Below the pieces are notes generated by a model. The model saw only the letters and a list, made by a program, of their open reading frames with translations. It had not been told where the DNA came from and did not search any database. Source: an uncultured Eggerthellaceae bacterium (GTDB lineage Bacteria > Actinomycetota > Coriobacteriia > Coriobacteriales > Eggerthellaceae). From it: a stretch of DNA of 64,000 nucleotides. The stretch spans positions 111,329 to 175,328 of the forward strand of contig CAJURO010000001.1 in the NCBI GenBank assembly GCA_910588985.1, in the 5' to 3' direction. Position numbers and translations under genes: made by a program. Positions 34,752 to 42,582 of this stretch are shown one piece after another. Positions within the stretch are counted from its first letter, which is position 1. Every line of letters starts with the position of its first letter.

Positions 34752-35551
34752 ACACACACTGTCATAGCAAGTACTGCGGACATGGCGAAGGGGAGATCGC
34801 TGAGTACGTTGATGCAGCTCGAAAGGCGCATCTGACCACCCTTGCCTTCACGGAGCATTATCCGCTCACAAAAGCGTTCGACCCAGATGAGTACCTCTCG
34901 GTGCTTCCTGAGAACATGCCGCTTTATATCGAGCGCGTCCTTGAAGCACGTGAGCAAGCACCTGAGATGGACATTCTGCTTGGCATCGAGCTTGATTATC
35001 TTGGTGCTGACGAGGATCGCACCTTCGCGCCTGATGAGTTCGACCAGTTCGACTTGGTGCTCGGATCGGTGCATTTCGTGGATGCGTGGCCATTCGACGA
35101 TCCTGCCCAACGTGACGTGTGGAAGCAGGAAGGTCAGGTCGAGCACATCTGGGAGCGCTATGTTGACCTCTGGTGCACGGCGGCAAGCGATCGAACGCTG
35201 CGATTCGACGTCATGTCGCATCCTGATCTTGCGAAGAAGTTCGGCTACTACCCTGATTTCCCTCTTGAGCCGCTCTATGCGCGCATGGCCGAAGCGGCGC
35301 ATGAGGGCGGCCGCATGATCGAGCTCAACACGTCTGGCGCCTATTATGCTTGCGCTGAGGTATTTCCCGCGCCTGCATTGCTCAGAGCTTTCGCGCATGC
35401 GGAGGTACCCTGCACGGTCGGCACCGATGCTCACGTGCCCGAGAACGTTGCGCGTGATATCGAGCAGGCGTATGCGACCCTGTATGAAGCAGGGTACAGA
35501 CACATTACAGTTCCTACATTCGGTCGTGAAGTTCGCCATATTGAGCTTTAA
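34739..35551 (+). CDS. PHP-domain phosphoesterase, histidinol-phosphatase (HisK) type
   Basis: The 270-residue protein has the PHP metal motifs NTHCHSKYCGHGEG (H-x-H), FTEHYPL, GIELDYL, LGSVHFV, and C-terminal GTDAHVPEN. The closest well-known activity is L-histidinol-phosphate phosphatase, but no other his gene is present, so the substrate remains open. It is translationally coupled to the cysteine desulfurase. Confidence 0.88.
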   Translation: MELINTHCHSKYCGHGEGEIAEYVDAARKAHLTTLAFTEHYPLTKAFDPDEYLSVLPENMPLYIERVLEAREQAPEMDILLGIELDYLGADEDRTFAPDEFDQFDLVLGSVHFVDAWPFDDPAQRDVWKQEGQVEHIWERYVDLWCTAASDRTLRFDVMSHPDLAKKFGYYPDFPLEPLYARMAEAAHEGGRMIELNTSGAYYACAEVFPAPALLRAFAHAEVPCTVGTDAHVPENVARDIEQAYATLYEAGYRHITVPTFGREVRHIEL

Positions 35552-35624
35552 TCGTCACTGAACAAAGCGAATCTATAACGCGCAGACAACTGAGAGCACG
35601 TGAAGAGTGACCGAGGAGGGACAT

Positions 35625-36548
35625 ATGGCTTCCATGAAGAACAAATCTGACAAGTCGTCCAAGAAAGCAGAGACCGCGGCGCTCAGCAAGCAAGGCGATC
35701 GAGCGCTTGCTAAGCCGAAGCGCATCTTGACCATTCACGATCTGGAGCAGGGGATCTTGAAGCTCTTCCCAGCAGCTACCGCCGAAGCGTGGGATCGGAC
35801 AGGGCTTCTTGTAGGCGAAGGTGGCCTTCCTGCAGAGCGCATCTGCATCGCGCTCGATCCTACTGTCGAGACGATCCGCATGGCCGCGAGCGTGGGGGCA
35901 AGCGTCCTCATCACGCATCATCCTGCTTATCTTGAGGCGCCTGATAAGTTCGCTCCTGAGAATTCCGTTGCGCTTGCAACAGGCGCGAACGTGTGGGAGG
36001 CTATCCGCTCGAAGGTTGCGCTCATGTGCTTCCACACAGCACTCGATGTATCGCGGCAGGCGCAAACGGTGCTCCCGAACATGCTTGGCATACAGCCACG
36101 AGGGAAGGTTGTCGAGCCTCTCTCTGGTTCGTCTTCCAAAGGATATGGGCAGATCTGCAGCGTGGCGAAGGGTAAGGGCAAGAAGATCGCGCTCTCCGAG
36201 CTCTCCGCAAGGTGCGTCTCGGTGTTCGGACGTATGCCACGTGTGTGGGGAAGCCCTGATAAGGAGCTTGCCACGGTCGTCACGTGCACAGGCAGTGCAG
36301 GAGACACCGGGAAGGCTGCGCTTGCTGCGGGAGCTGATGCGCTCATCTGCGGCGAGATCAAGTATCACGAAGCGCTTGCGCTCTCGGACGCGGGCATGGC
36401 GATCATCGAGCTTGGGCATGACACGAGCGAGTTCCCGCTCACAGCGGTGCTTGCGCAAGCGTGCGTGCAGGTGGGGATCAATGAGCAGTCCATCGTCATC
36501 TTGGATCAACCCAACACCTGGTACACACCTGAGGCGATTCGCCTTTAG
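35625..36548 (+). CDS. NIF3/DUF34 family dinuclear-metal protein
   Basis: About 307 residues. Family marks are WDRTGLLVG, LITHHPAYL (metal-binding histidines) and ICGEIKYHEALALSDAGMAI with ELGHDTSE near the C terminus. NIF3 proteins bind two metal ions; they have been annotated as GTP cyclohydrolase 1 type 2 but the physiological reaction is unsettled. A basic, Lys/Ser-rich leader of about 35 residues precedes the domain. ATG 35625 follows GGAGG by 5-6 bases. The nif3/zinc-ribbon neighbour order matches mycobacterial Rv2230c/Rv2229c. Confidence 0.92.
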   Translation: MASMKNKSDKSSKKAETAALSKQGDRALAKPKRILTIHDLEQGILKLFPAATAEAWDRTGLLVGEGGLPAERICIALDPTVETIRMAASVGASVLITHHPAYLEAPDKFAPENSVALATGANVWEAIRSKVALMCFHTALDVSRQAQTVLPNMLGIQPRGKVVEPLSGSSSKGYGQICSVAKGKGKKIALSELSARCVSVFGRMPRVWGSPDKELATVVTCTGSAGDTGKAALAAGADALICGEIKYHEALALSDAGMAIIELGHDTSEFPLTAVLAQACVQVGINEQSIVILDQPNTWYTPEAIRL

Positions 36549-36659
36549 TCGCGCCGTTCAAGGGATAAATTCATAGAAAAACGATAGCTCCGCGAGCACC
36601 TGGGCGGAGCAGTTGAACTATAGTATGAGGTGACCTGACTTCTCCTAGGAGGTACCCTC

Positions 36660-37379
36660 GTGCAAGCTACCCCGACCGACCTGGCAGCATTGCTTGAAGT
36701 CCAGCAGATCGACCTTGCCATCATGCAGCTCAACAAGCAGCTTGATGAGCTTCCTCAGCGCCAGAAGATCCTTGCGGCACGCAATAAGCTCGATGCCATC
36801 CGTGCAAAGCTCGCGCAAGCAGAGATCCTGAAGAAAGAGGTTTCCAAGAAGCTTTCGCGAATCGATGACGAGGACGCCTCGCTTGCCAAGAAGGAGAACG
36901 GCGTTCAGGCAGCTATCGAGGCAGCTGGCGGGGACTATAGGAACGTGGAGGCGCGGACGAAAGAGCTCGAAGGCATCTTCAAGCGTCGTGCCACCCTTGA
37001 AGAGTCGCGCGCTACGGTAAAGGCCGAGCTTGATAAGCTCAACGAGCTTGTGGCATCTGCCAACGCAGCCATCGATGAGGTCTCGGCTCTTGAGCAAGCG
37101 CAGATCGCCTCCTTCCAGAAGGAGGGAGGGGAGCTTAAGGCGAAGATAGCTGAGGCTACGCACAACCGCGAAGCCTTGTTCACGCAGATGGCGCCTGAGC
37201 TGGCTGACGAATACGAGAAGACGGCCAAGAGGCTCGGCTCTGTCGCAGTGGGCGAGCTTGATGGAACGAAATGCGGGGTCTGCCGAGCGCCGATCGATTC
37301 AGGACGATTGATCCAGCTAAAAGCCCAAGCACCGATTGGCATCTGCCCTAACTGCAAACGCATGTTGATCATTCGCTAG
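36660..37379 (+). CDS. Coiled-coil protein with C-terminal C4 zinc ribbon
   Basis: The 239-residue product is a long helical hairpin or coiled coil (about residues 10-190) ending in a zinc ribbon with CGVCRAPID and CPNC. This is the C4-type zinc-ribbon (zf-RING_7) family conserved next to nif3 in Actinobacteria; its role is not well defined. GTG start with AGGAGG 7 bases upstream. Confidence 0.88.
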   Translation: MQATPTDLAALLEVQQIDLAIMQLNKQLDELPQRQKILAARNKLDAIRAKLAQAEILKKEVSKKLSRIDDEDASLAKKENGVQAAIEAAGGDYRNVEARTKELEGIFKRRATLEESRATVKAELDKLNELVASANAAIDEVSALEQAQIASFQKEGGELKAKIAEATHNREALFTQMAPELADEYEKTAKRLGSVAVGELDGTKCGVCRAPIDSGRLIQLKAQAPIGICPNCKRMLIIR

Positions 37380-37447
37380 AATATGAGCAATGAATGATGG
37401 CGCCTTGCTGGTTGCGTGAGGCGTAGTGAATATGAGATAAGGGATAC

Positions 37448-37930
37448 ATGGAGAGTACGGAAGCGCAGCAGACCGAGACGCAGCAGGGTGCTATGAGCAC
37501 ACCTGCGCAGAGCGAGGGTGAGGCGGGGAGTGACGGATCAAGTAAGACATCTGCTCGACCAGCCATCGTAAGGCAAGGCTTCTTCTATCTCGTTGTTGGC
37601 TGCACGAGCGCTCTTATCGAGCTGGTGCTCTTCCAGGTCCTCTATCAGTTCGGCATTTGCAGCGTTGAGGTTTCGAACATCATCGCGCTTGTTACCGCTA
37701 CAACATATAACTTCATCCTCAATGGGCGCGTTACGTTCAAGGGCGTGACCAGCCCTGTGCGATCGCTCATCAAATACCTCATCCTCTTCGCTTTCAACAT
37801 GACATTCACGACATTCACGATCAGCTGGCTCGTGGGAATGGGCTGGGATTCGCTCATCGCGAAGCTCTGCACCATGGCATGCGTGGTGCTTTGGAACTTC
37901 GTGCTCTATCGCAAGGTTGTTTTCACCTAA
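37448..37930 (+). CDS. GtrA family membrane protein
   Basis: A 160-residue protein: a hydrophilic Gln/Glu/Ser-rich start (1-45), then four hydrophobic helices including YLVVGCTSALIELVLFQVLY and LIKYLILFAFNMTFTTFTI, and a C-terminal LWNFVLYRKVVF typical of GtrA. GtrA proteins are thought to flip or assist transfer of polyprenyl-phosphate-linked sugars for surface glycosylation. A convergent DUF6541 membrane protein lies 38 bp away. Confidence 0.88.
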   Translation: MESTEAQQTETQQGAMSTPAQSEGEAGSDGSSKTSARPAIVRQGFFYLVVGCTSALIELVLFQVLYQFGICSVEVSNIIALVTATTYNFILNGRVTFKGVTSPVRSLIKYLILFAFNMTFTTFTISWLVGMGWDSLIAKLCTMACVVLWNFVLYRKVVFT

Positions 37931-37968
37931 GATCCTGCGAACAGATCGAGTGCGAGGACTGTCCATTC

Positions 37969-39996
37969 TTATTTGATGATCTTGTAGAGCCGCATGTCAT
38001 CCTCAGAAAGCATGAGCTCAAGGCCTGGTGTTGTGTCGTCTATCGAGTCAATGCCTTCCCAGAGTGTCTCATCATAGGTGAACAGGTATCTATTCTTCCG
38101 AACGCCCTGGTCTCCCTGATCGAGCTTGATCACATACTTTGCACCAATGGTATCGACAGCTTCTTGCACAGCTTTATCTGTAGCAATGTTGTTCAATCCT
38201 TCACGAATTACGCGACTCTCTTCGGTTTCATCTTCTCGTCCATATGTTCTGGTATATCGATAGAACACATCAAGGCCATCAACTCCATAAGCAAAAGCTG
38301 ATCCGTCGTCAGGCATGTTCAAAATAAGATCGTCGCCAGTGATCTCTTTTGCTCTTTGGACGAATTGCTGTTCCTGCTCGGTGTAGACATTAGCGGTTGC
38401 AGGGCCATAAGCTGAGGCAACGGTATCTGCGATATCAACATGAGCGCCTTTCGTCCCAAGTGCAGCAGTGAGAGGTGTGCTAGGTGCAAAGACAAGGCCT
38501 ATGCAGAGCACTCCGATCACGCCGCCAATGACCTTGCTTGCAGTTGTCCTCTGCATAAGATGCAAAGGAATGTGAATGAGCCATGATAGCCCGAGGCACA
38601 CTAAAGGAATGGCGAAGAAGGCAGCAGAGGCCGCCAAGCGTATCGTGTCCGTATACCAGAAGCCGCCCATAGCCTGCTTGATGATCCCACTTGAGGTTGA
38701 GCAGACAATGAGGATGAGGCACATAATGCCGTATGAGCATGTCATCCAGAAATACTCTCGATGTTTGATGGTATAGATGATGCCAATCAAGAGGAGAAGA
38801 GCCAGCATATATTGCGGCTGCGTTGAGTTGTAGGCAAGAAGCGCGACATGCTCAAGCGCTTCAGGTAGTGTGTATATGGGTGGCCATGCATGAGCAACGG
38901 TCTCTCGCATAAAAGGAAGCAACAGGCAGATAACCCATATCACCCAGATCAAAAAGAGAGCTATTACGCCATATTGAACGCGTTTCTTTGTAAGAGAGCT
39001 GTCTTTTTTTGCATGCTTTTGCCTGTGTATGGGTATTCGCGATGCTTGTAGAACAACGAAGGGAATGAGAAAGACGGCCATCGTGAATACAGCATTCGTT
39101 TGCGTAATAGCTAGAACGAGCACGCCACAGACAAAGAGTGAAATGAAGATGTTTCGTTCCTTTTTGGAGGTCATGGGCTCGAAAAGGCGCAAGAACAGGA
39201 AAATGACACCAGGGAGAAGCGCAAAACTGGCAAGGTTGGGGAAAAGCGGACCCCAGATCATATATTTCCAAGGCAGTGCTCCGAAAGCAAAGGAAAGGAA
39301 AATACCGCAGATCATCGGAATGAGATGATTCTTGAGAAGGGCGCGCAACATCACATACATACCTGCTGGGAAGACGAGTGCTGCATAGAGTGCATTCGTT
39401 GCATTTGCTGCAGTTGCGATCTCTATATTTAGACTGCTTGAGAGGAGCGCGCCAGTCAAATGCCAGACGGTTGGGTAAAATCCCCATCCTTTGATAGCTC
39501 TGATCTCTGGATCAATCCCACCATAGGCCGATACATCGAGGAAGCTCCAGTGCCCCGTTTCGATAAAGCTGCGAAGCACGCCAAGGTGGTGCACATTGTC
39601 GTATTCTTGAAGTACTGAGTCAGGGAGATTTAGATTCGCAATGAAGACAATGCTTACGATGATGATTCCAAAAAGCGGATACGAGACAAAGAGAAGAATA
39701 TCTTTGAGAGAAGCTTTCTTAGGCCTATAAGCTTTCTTTTTAGTTTTAGAGCATATAAAAGAAACAAGATAAACAACTATGCTGAGCGCGAGAATAGGAA
39801 GTGCGATATTCATCCAAGTCGCGAAGACGCCGAGAACCCCATAGGTTACGCCGAGAAACGAATAAAGCAAGGTGCTTACAATAGGCGCAAGGCCAAGAGC
39901 GACCAACTTTTCCATCCGAAGAGATAGGAGGATGAACAGGCCTGGGAGCCAGAGAAAAAGCGCTCCAACAAATACCGCCAATAATACCTCGCTCAT
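37969..39996 (-). CDS. DUF6541-type polytopic membrane protein
   Basis: The 675-residue protein has about 12-14 transmembrane helices across residues 1-525 and a soluble C-terminal domain. After the fourth to fifth helix comes an extracytoplasmic loop with DSVLQEYDNVHHLGVLR, acidic residues typical of GT-C-like glycosyltransferase loops. DUF6541 proteins occur in actinobacterial cell-surface glycan loci; GT-C function is inference. GGAAGG precedes the ATG. The base composition is more AT-rich than its neighbours. Confidence 0.8.
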   Translation of the reverse strand: MSEVLLAVFVGALFLWLPGLFILLSLRMEKLVALGLAPIVSTLLYSFLGVTYGVLGVFATWMNIALPILALSIVVYLVSFICSKTKKKAYRPKKASLKDILLFVSYPLFGIIIVSIVFIANLNLPDSVLQEYDNVHHLGVLRSFIETGHWSFLDVSAYGGIDPEIRAIKGWGFYPTVWHLTGALLSSSLNIEIATAANATNALYAALVFPAGMYVMLRALLKNHLIPMICGIFLSFAFGALPWKYMIWGPLFPNLASFALLPGVIFLFLRLFEPMTSKKERNIFISLFVCGVLVLAITQTNAVFTMAVFLIPFVVLQASRIPIHRQKHAKKDSSLTKKRVQYGVIALFLIWVIWVICLLLPFMRETVAHAWPPIYTLPEALEHVALLAYNSTQPQYMLALLLLIGIIYTIKHREYFWMTCSYGIMCLILIVCSTSSGIIKQAMGGFWYTDTIRLAASAAFFAIPLVCLGLSWLIHIPLHLMQRTTASKVIGGVIGVLCIGLVFAPSTPLTAALGTKGAHVDIADTVASAYGPATANVYTEQEQQFVQRAKEITGDDLILNMPDDGSAFAYGVDGLDVFYRYTRTYGREDETEESRVIREGLNNIATDKAVQEAVDTIGAKYVIKLDQGDQGVRKNRYLFTYDETLWEGIDSIDDTTPGLELMLSEDDMRLYKIIK

Positions 39997-40092
39997 AAAT
40001 CAGCCTTCCATCATAAGTATGATCAGTTAATCCATCATAGTGCATTCGTTGTTTAGACGATGCATATCCGATTGCGGTCTGTGAGTTTCAAA

Positions 40093-40120
40093 TGAAAAGA
40101 GGCCGCATAAGCGGCCTCTT
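40093..40120 (-). terminator. Terminator of rpmB
   Basis: A 10-bp stem (AAGAGGCCGC with its complement, loop of 4) is followed in - strand direction by TTTTCATTT, 28 bases past the rpmB stop. Confidence 0.85.
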
Positions 40121-40148
40121 GATGTTCTTGCGGATAGCTCTTGCGTGC

Positions 40149-40340
40149 TTACGCGCGCTCGACCTTACCTGCCTTCATGCAGCTGGTGCAGACCTTCGCC
40201 TTGCGCACATGACCCTTTGCATCACGAATGGTGACCTTCTGGATGTTGGGCTTGAACATTCTGTTGCTCACGCGGTGTGAGTGGCTGATGCTGCGGCCAG
40301 CTACAGGGTGCTTTCCGCAAACTTCGCAAACGTTGGACAT
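40149..40340 (-). CDS. rpmB: 50S ribosomal protein L28
   Basis: A 63-residue L28 that starts MSNVCEVCGKHPVAG and ends with KAKVCTSCMKAGKVERA. Both CxxC pairs are kept, so this is the zinc-binding C+ form. AGGAG lies 7 bases upstream. Divergent from asp23-fakA, the usual arrangement in Gram-positives. Confidence 0.97.
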   Translation of the reverse strand: MSNVCEVCGKHPVAGRSISHSHRVSNRMFKPNIQKVTIRDAKGHVRKAKVCTSCMKAGKVERA

Positions 40341-40397
40341 CTTTCATCTCCTATGAACGCACGGCTCCAAGAGCCAATGTACCCAAAAAGCCTAAAT

Positions 40398-40427
40398 ACT
40401 ATATCACAAGTGACATGCGCATCACAA
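40398..40427 (-). promoter_or_regulatory. Promoter of rpmB
   Basis: Read on the - strand: TTGTGA (40422-40427), an 18-bp spacer and TATAGT (40398-40403), 57 bases before the rpmB ATG. Confidence 0.55.
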
Positions 40428-40530
40428 AATTATTTATGACACCTTTTGCTGCTCACAAGGCGCTTATAGTGCATAAGGTATACTTTAGTCTTTACCACAG
40501 GATACAACCTGTTCTCATGAAAGGAGCATC

Positions 40531-40878
40531 ATGGCCGACAAGGTTCCTGGCGATCTGCATGTTGCCAATGATGTATTAGCCGATATCGTAGGATATGCTG
40601 CAATGGAATGCTATGGCGTGGTGGGCATGACAGCCCCGACAGCCGCTGACGGGATCGCGAAGATACTGCCCGCATCACGTCTTCGCCGCGGCATTCTCGT
40701 GAAGCCTACCGAAGAAGGCGTCAAGGTCGATCTCTATGTCGTGATCGAGTACGGCACGAACATCTCTGCCATATCCCAAAACCTGGTCGATCAGGTTACC
40801 TTTGCGCTCAAGGAATATGCTTGCGTGCCCATTGCTGATGTGGATGTGCATGTTCAAGACGTGAAGGTCAGGAAGTAG
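40531..40878 (+). CDS. Asp23/Gls24 family envelope stress response protein
   Basis: A 115-residue YloU-type protein with the DUF322 core (IVGYAAMECYGVVGMTAP and VIEYGTNISAISQNLVDQV). These proteins cluster near the membrane and are linked to envelope stress or fatty-acid kinase function. The next gene is fakA, as in Bacillus yloU-yloV. A good AAAGGAG precedes the ATG. Confidence 0.93.
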   Translation: MADKVPGDLHVANDVLADIVGYAAMECYGVVGMTAPTAADGIAKILPASRLRRGILVKPTEEGVKVDLYVVIEYGTNISAISQNLVDQVTFALKEYACVPIADVDVHVQDVKVRK

Positions 40879-40932
40879 ACCTCTTCGCCACTACGTCAGG
40901 TCTGTTCGATTACGAGTAGAGAAGTCACTACC

Positions 40933-42564
40933 ATGCCGAAATCATACGAATTGATGGATATCCTCAAGGCAATCGCATCTGCTTCGAGTGCGCTGTCAGA
41001 GCGCAAGGAAGAGGTGAATCGCCTGAATGTCTTTCCCGTTCCTGATGGGGATACGGGCACAAACATGTCGCTCACCGTCGAGAGCGTTGTGAACAACATC
41101 CGCACGCTCAGCCCCGACACTCCTCGTGCTGATATCCGCAAAGCCATCGTCACGGGCGCGCTCATGGGCGCGCGTGGAAACTCTGGCGTCATCACAAGCC
41201 AGATCTTGCGCGGATTCTGCGAGGGCTCGCCAGAATATGACGCTCTTGATACCGAAGCGCTCAACGCGGCTTTCGAGAAGGCGGTCGAAGTTGCCTTTCA
41301 AGCAGTGCGCAAGCCCGTGGAAGGCACTATCCTCACGGTATTGCGCGATAGCGCAGGGGCTGCGAAGCAGGCGTACGAAGACGCGCTCGAGATAGACGAT
41401 GCGCTTGAGGCTGTGGTTGCCGAGGCATATGCCTCCGTCCAGAGAACCCCAGAGTTCCTGCCCGTGCTTAAGGAGAACGGCGTTGTTGATGCGGGCGGTT
41501 TCGGGCTCGCCATCCTCTTCGATGCGTTCTCTGCGCGCCTTATGGGCAAGGCAGCGCCAACGGGCGAGGATTTCGCCATTGCCGCTGGCACTGCTCCCAA
41601 GGTCGAGATCGAGCAGATCAATGACTGGGAGGGTTCTGAATTCCGCTATTGCAACGAGTTCCTTGTGGATTCTGACACCCTTGATGCGGAAGAGGCGCTC
41701 GACTTCCTTGCGACCATGGGCGATTGCGAGCTTTGCGTTGGCTCCACGCCTAAGTTCAAGGTTCATGTGCATTCGAACCACCCCGATCAGGTCTTGAAGT
41801 ACTTCCTCGATTGCGGCCAGGTTTCTGAGGTCCACATCCACAACATGGACCTCCAATCACAGGAGCGCAACGAAAAGCTTGCGCAAGAGGCTGCTGTTCC
41901 GAAGAAGCCGATCGGGTTCGTGGCCGTCGCACCAGGTTCGGGAAATGCCGAGATACTCAAGAGCCTTGGTGTGGACGTCGTTGTCTCGGGCGGTCAGACC
42001 ATGAATCCTTCCACCAAGGATCTCCTTGAAGCTATTCAAAGGGTGCCTTCCGATTCGGTCATCGTGTTGCCGAACAACTCCAACATCATCATGGCAGCGA
42101 ATACAGCGTGCGATATGGCTGAGAAAGACTGCGCCGTGGTTCCTACGAAGACAGTTCCCCAAGCCGTCTCAGCAATGTTCGCCGTTAATGAGGACGCCAG
42201 CCTTGAGGAGAACGTCGAAGCAATGACCGAGCCTCTTTCTGATGTGAAGACAGGAGAGGTCACCACAGCTATCAAGGACTCCAAGGACGCACACGGCAAT
42301 CCCATCAAGGAGGGGGATGTCATCGGTATCGCGGACGGGTCTATCGAGGCGGTCACCGACTCCGTTGAAGATGCTGTCATGAAGCTCCTTGAGGTGTTCG
42401 ATACCGAAGATGCTGATACGCTCATGCTGCTCGCTGGCGAAGACTACACACAGGATGCGCTCGATGCGCTTGTTGAGCGGATCGAGGAAGCATATCCTGA
42501 CATCGAGGTTGACCCTCAACGTGGAGAGCAGCCACTCTACCCGATCATCTTCTCGATCGAGTAG
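40933..42564 (+). CDS. fakA: Fatty acid kinase catalytic subunit FakA-like (YloV, DAK2 fusion)
   Basis: The 543-residue protein has an N-terminal DhaL/DAK2 ATP-binding domain with FPVPDGDTGTNMSLT (metal/ATP aspartates) and RGNSGVITSQILRGFC, a middle domain, and a C-terminal part related to DegV-like folds. FakA phosphorylates fatty acids bound to a FakB (DegV) protein, feeding acyl-phosphate to PlsY, which is coded at 30.5 kb. No fakB is in the window. Confidence 0.92.
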   Translation: MPKSYELMDILKAIASASSALSERKEEVNRLNVFPVPDGDTGTNMSLTVESVVNNIRTLSPDTPRADIRKAIVTGALMGARGNSGVITSQILRGFCEGSPEYDALDTEALNAAFEKAVEVAFQAVRKPVEGTILTVLRDSAGAAKQAYEDALEIDDALEAVVAEAYASVQRTPEFLPVLKENGVVDAGGFGLAILFDAFSARLMGKAAPTGEDFAIAAGTAPKVEIEQINDWEGSEFRYCNEFLVDSDTLDAEEALDFLATMGDCELCVGSTPKFKVHVHSNHPDQVLKYFLDCGQVSEVHIHNMDLQSQERNEKLAQEAAVPKKPIGFVAVAPGSGNAEILKSLGVDVVVSGGQTMNPSTKDLLEAIQRVPSDSVIVLPNNSNIIMAANTACDMAEKDCAVVPTKTVPQAVSAMFAVNEDASLEENVEAMTEPLSDVKTGEVTTAIKDSKDAHGNPIKEGDVIGIADGSIEAVTDSVEDAVMKLLEVFDTEDADTLMLLAGEDYTQDALDALVERIEEAYPDIEVDPQRGEQPLYPIIFSIE

Positions 42565-42582
42565 ACCATACGCTCGCATTCG

